In this document: one piece after another, positions 62,265 through 64,000 of the stretch
How positions within the stretch are numbered: the stretch's first letter is position 1
How the letters are laid out: every line of letters starts with the position of its first letter
Assembly (NCBI RefSeq): GCF_025144995.1
Contig: NZ_CP102250.1
Span: 2,170,001 to 2,234,000, forward strand
DNA: 64,000 nucleotides
Reading direction: 5' to 3'
From: Alistipes indistinctus YIT 12060
GTDB taxonomy: Bacteria; Bacteroidota; Bacteroidia; Bacteroidales; Rikenellaceae
Program-made: the position numbers and the translations under genes
Notes under the pieces: generated by a model
Told to the model about the DNA's origin: nothing
What the model saw: the letters and a program-made list of their open reading frames with translations, nothing else
Databases searched by the model: none

Positions 62265-62924
62265 AATCAATTGGTATTTGATGAATAATCGGTTCGCGTT
62301 CGTGCGTGGGCCTGCACCCTTTCGGGGCGGATCGTCGTGCCGTTTCCCGTGTGCAGGGAGCCAGGGCAATCTATAAGGTGGGTTTTCGTCGGGAGGCGCC
62401 CGGGAGCGCTGAAGCGCGGAAAATGTCCGGGTGAGGCGCAGTCACCGCTGTCGTCCGTTTATGCAACGGTGCCCAGGGGGAGTGTCGCAAGGCAACCGCT
62501 CCGTCGCAGGATGCTATCTCAATTTCTGTGCCGGGCCGTAGTACGGTGGAATGAACCGTTGCCGATTGCAGCCGGAGATGCGCGCCGGGGGCGGTCATGG
62601 GGGTGTGTCGGTGCCGTGCCGGCATCATCCGGGAGTATCGGGGAAGTGGGGAGTGGAATGGCCCGGAAAAAGCGGGGATGCCGTGCAACGGGACCGGAGG
62701 GGAGGGGCTACGGAGTGCATATCCCGGCAGTATGCCTGCGGTGTATCTTCGGAGTGTCCGTGGTTTTTCTTCGGCGTGCCTGCGGAAATACGGGACGGGG
62801 ACCTGTACGGTGCCAGCGAAGGTCGTCGTAAATTGCCCGTGGGGTGCCTGCAGGGCAGAAAGGCGCGGTTGCATAGTCGAAAAAAAATCGTAAATTTGCT
62901 ACTCATTCGAAAACCGACCGAAAA
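62265..62924. other. Long intergenic region before the PL8 gene
   Basis: 660 nt, open frames here lack family features on either strand. The right end holds the PL8 promoter (62869-62898). The remainder is GC-rich and unexplained. Confidence 0.5.
62869..62898 (+). promoter_or_regulatory. PL8 gene promoter
   Basis: TTG (62869-62871), 19-nt spacer, TAAATTTG (62891-62898), 26 nt before the ATG. Confidence 0.75.
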
Positions 62925-64000
62925 ATGGCCCACACGATCTCCCGCCGGGCACTCTCCGTGCTTGCATCGCTATTACTTCTCGGCGGACTGTTCGCCTCCT
63001 GTGCGAAACAATCCCCGCTCTCGTTCGACCAGATGCGCGAACGTTACTACCTGACGCTGGTTCCGGACGCCGACCTGTCCGATACGCTCGTGCAGCGGCG
63101 CATCAATGCGCTGGACGATGCCGCCGGGCCTCTTTGGGAGAGCCTGAACAAAGCCCCCGACCGCGGGTGGCTGTGGGAAGAGAACAAGGATACCACCGTT
63201 TCGATGATGATGGGCGGCAACTTCGCCAAACTCAATACGCTGGCCGCCGCTTACCGGACCAAAGGGTCGCGCTATTACGGGAACCCGGAGATGAAGGCCG
63301 ATATCCTCGCCGGCTTGGACTGGGCGATCGCCAGCCGCTACAACCCGTCGGTCGAGTGGTACGATAACTGGTGGGACTGGGTGATCGGCGTTCCGATGAC
63401 GCTGAACAACACGCTCGTGCTGATGTACGACGACCTGTCGCCCGAGCAGCTCCGCGCTGCGCTCGGTGCGATGGACCATTTCGCGCCGGATGTGACCTAC
63501 GAAGGCGCTGCGACCGGGGCGAACAAGATCTGGCAGTGCGGCATCATGGCCGTGCGCGGCATCCTGGGGCAGAATCCGGACCAGCTGAAGATGGCCGTGG
63601 ACGGGCTCGGGACCGAATTCAAATACGTTACCGGCAAAGACGGTTTCTACGAGGACGGTTCGTTCGTGCAGCACCAGTGGCACCCCTATACCGGCGGTTA
63701 CGGCCGGTCGATGCTGAGCCAGATGGCCGACCTGATCGCACTGCTCTCCGGCACCCCGTGGGCCGTGCCGCAGCCGTACGAAGCGATGCTCTACGAGTGG
63801 ATCCACAACGGTTACGAGCCGCTGGTCTACCGCGGCGCGATGATGGACATGGTGCGCGGCCGCGAGATTTCACGCCCGGGCTGTACCGACCGCTGGGCCG
63901 GGCACAGCATCCTCGTGTCGATGCTCCGGCTGAGCGAAGTGGCCCCTGCGGCGGAGAAGGAGCGCCTGCAGGCTTTCGTGAAGGCGAACGTGCTCTCGGA
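62925..64000 (+). CDS. Polysaccharide lyase family 8 lipoprotein (chondroitin AC/hyaluronate lyase-like), cut by right edge
   Basis: 358 codons are visible, corresponding to the signal and the (alpha/alpha) toroid domain. Lipobox LFASC (Cys26). The catalytic set of Flavobacterium chondroitinase AC (Asn175, His225, Tyr234, Arg288, Arg292) is matched at the same spacing by Asn200 (TGANK), His250 and Tyr259 (VQHQWHPYTGGYG), Arg313 and Arg317 (RGREISR). Other signatures are WYDNWWDWVIGVP and DGSFVQH. Hence a surface or periplasmic beta-eliminating lyase for an acidic polysaccharide (chondroitin, hyaluronan or similar). The beta-sandwich domains lie beyond the window. Confidence 0.94.
   Translation, partial: MAHTISRRALSVLASLLLLGGLFASCAKQSPLSFDQMRERYYLTLVPDADLSDTLVQRRINALDDAAGPLWESLNKAPDRGWLWEENKDTTVSMMMGGNFAKLNTLAAAYRTKGSRYYGNPEMKADILAGLDWAIASRYNPSVEWYDNWWDWVIGVPMTLNNTLVLMYDDLSPEQLRAALGAMDHFAPDVTYEGAATGANKIWQCGIMAVRGILGQNPDQLKMAVDGLGTEFKYVTGKDGFYEDGSFVQHQWHPYTGGYGRSMLSQMADLIALLSGTPWAVPQPYEAMLYEWIHNGYEPLVYRGAMMDMVRGREISRPGCTDRWAGHSILVSMLRLSEVAPAAEKERLQAFVKANVLS

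Overview
The window looks like a chromosomal segment of a high-GC member of the Bacteroidales, most like Alistipes/Rikenellaceae. That placement is inferred from several signs. Many genes are preceded by the Bacteroidetes promoter box TAnnTTTG, several with a TTG or TTTG box about 19-21 nt upstream. There are surface families largely confined to this phylum (fimbrillin-like, DUF4493 and PCMD lipoproteins, PorT-like barrels) and a Bat/MoxR operon. mqnA points to futalosine menaquinone synthesis, and cell-envelope enzymes carry Tat or lipoprotein signals. No tRNA, rRNA, CRISPR, insertion sequence or phage gene was found.

Layout. 1-1.2 kb: start of a thiamine operon (thiS, thiE-like) read leftwards behind a TPP riboswitch. 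1.6-9.6 kb: apbE, a lipid-kinase-like gene, a membrane protein with purD, metX, and a GH2 protein that lacks both catalytic glutamates. 10-12.4 kb: cvpA, rsgA, a SpoU/TrmH methyltransferase. 12.4-13.1 kb: a gap with a candidate structured RNA. 13.1-24.5 kb: an NfeD membrane protease, mqnA, corA, rpsO, pnp, a probably highly expressed TPR lipoprotein, a DUF421 protein and an MscS channel. 24.6-33.7 kb, all leftward: aconitase with a PH-like membrane protein, nrnA-like, nth, the LrgA/LrgB pair and a UvrD helicase. 34-40.7 kb: Bat-type operon (MoxR, DUF58, BatD-like/DUF4381-like, BatC, BatA, BatB), followed by an AT-rich gene-poor gap where batD/batE would often lie.

41.4-52.1 kb is the most unusual accessory block. 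Seven leftward genes sit nearly end to end: a fimbrillin-like lipoprotein, two DUF4493 lipoproteins, a DUF4493+PCMD lipoprotein, two paralogous beta-barrels with Ala/Pro/Thr-rich N-terminal extensions, and a second PCMD lipoprotein. It looks like a surface structure or ligand-binding apparatus of unknown function.

52.4-54.3 kb: a trpB2-type tryptophan synthase beta gene behind a classic attenuator, with a short leader peptide carrying three consecutive Trp codons and then an intrinsic terminator. 54.7-58.2 kb: three exported enzymes (TIM-barrel isomerase/lyase, Gfo/Idh/MocA oxidoreductase, DUF1080) that fit a 3-keto-glycoside route. 58.5-64 kb: an outer-membrane barrel, an MFS transporter, a DcaP-like porin and the start of a PL8 polysaccharide lyase cut by the right edge.

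A theme across the window is Ala/Gly/Thr/Pro-rich low-complexity inserts or tails in otherwise conserved housekeeping proteins (ThiE, RsgA, MqnA, NfeD, PH protein, LrgA, UvrD, MFS).
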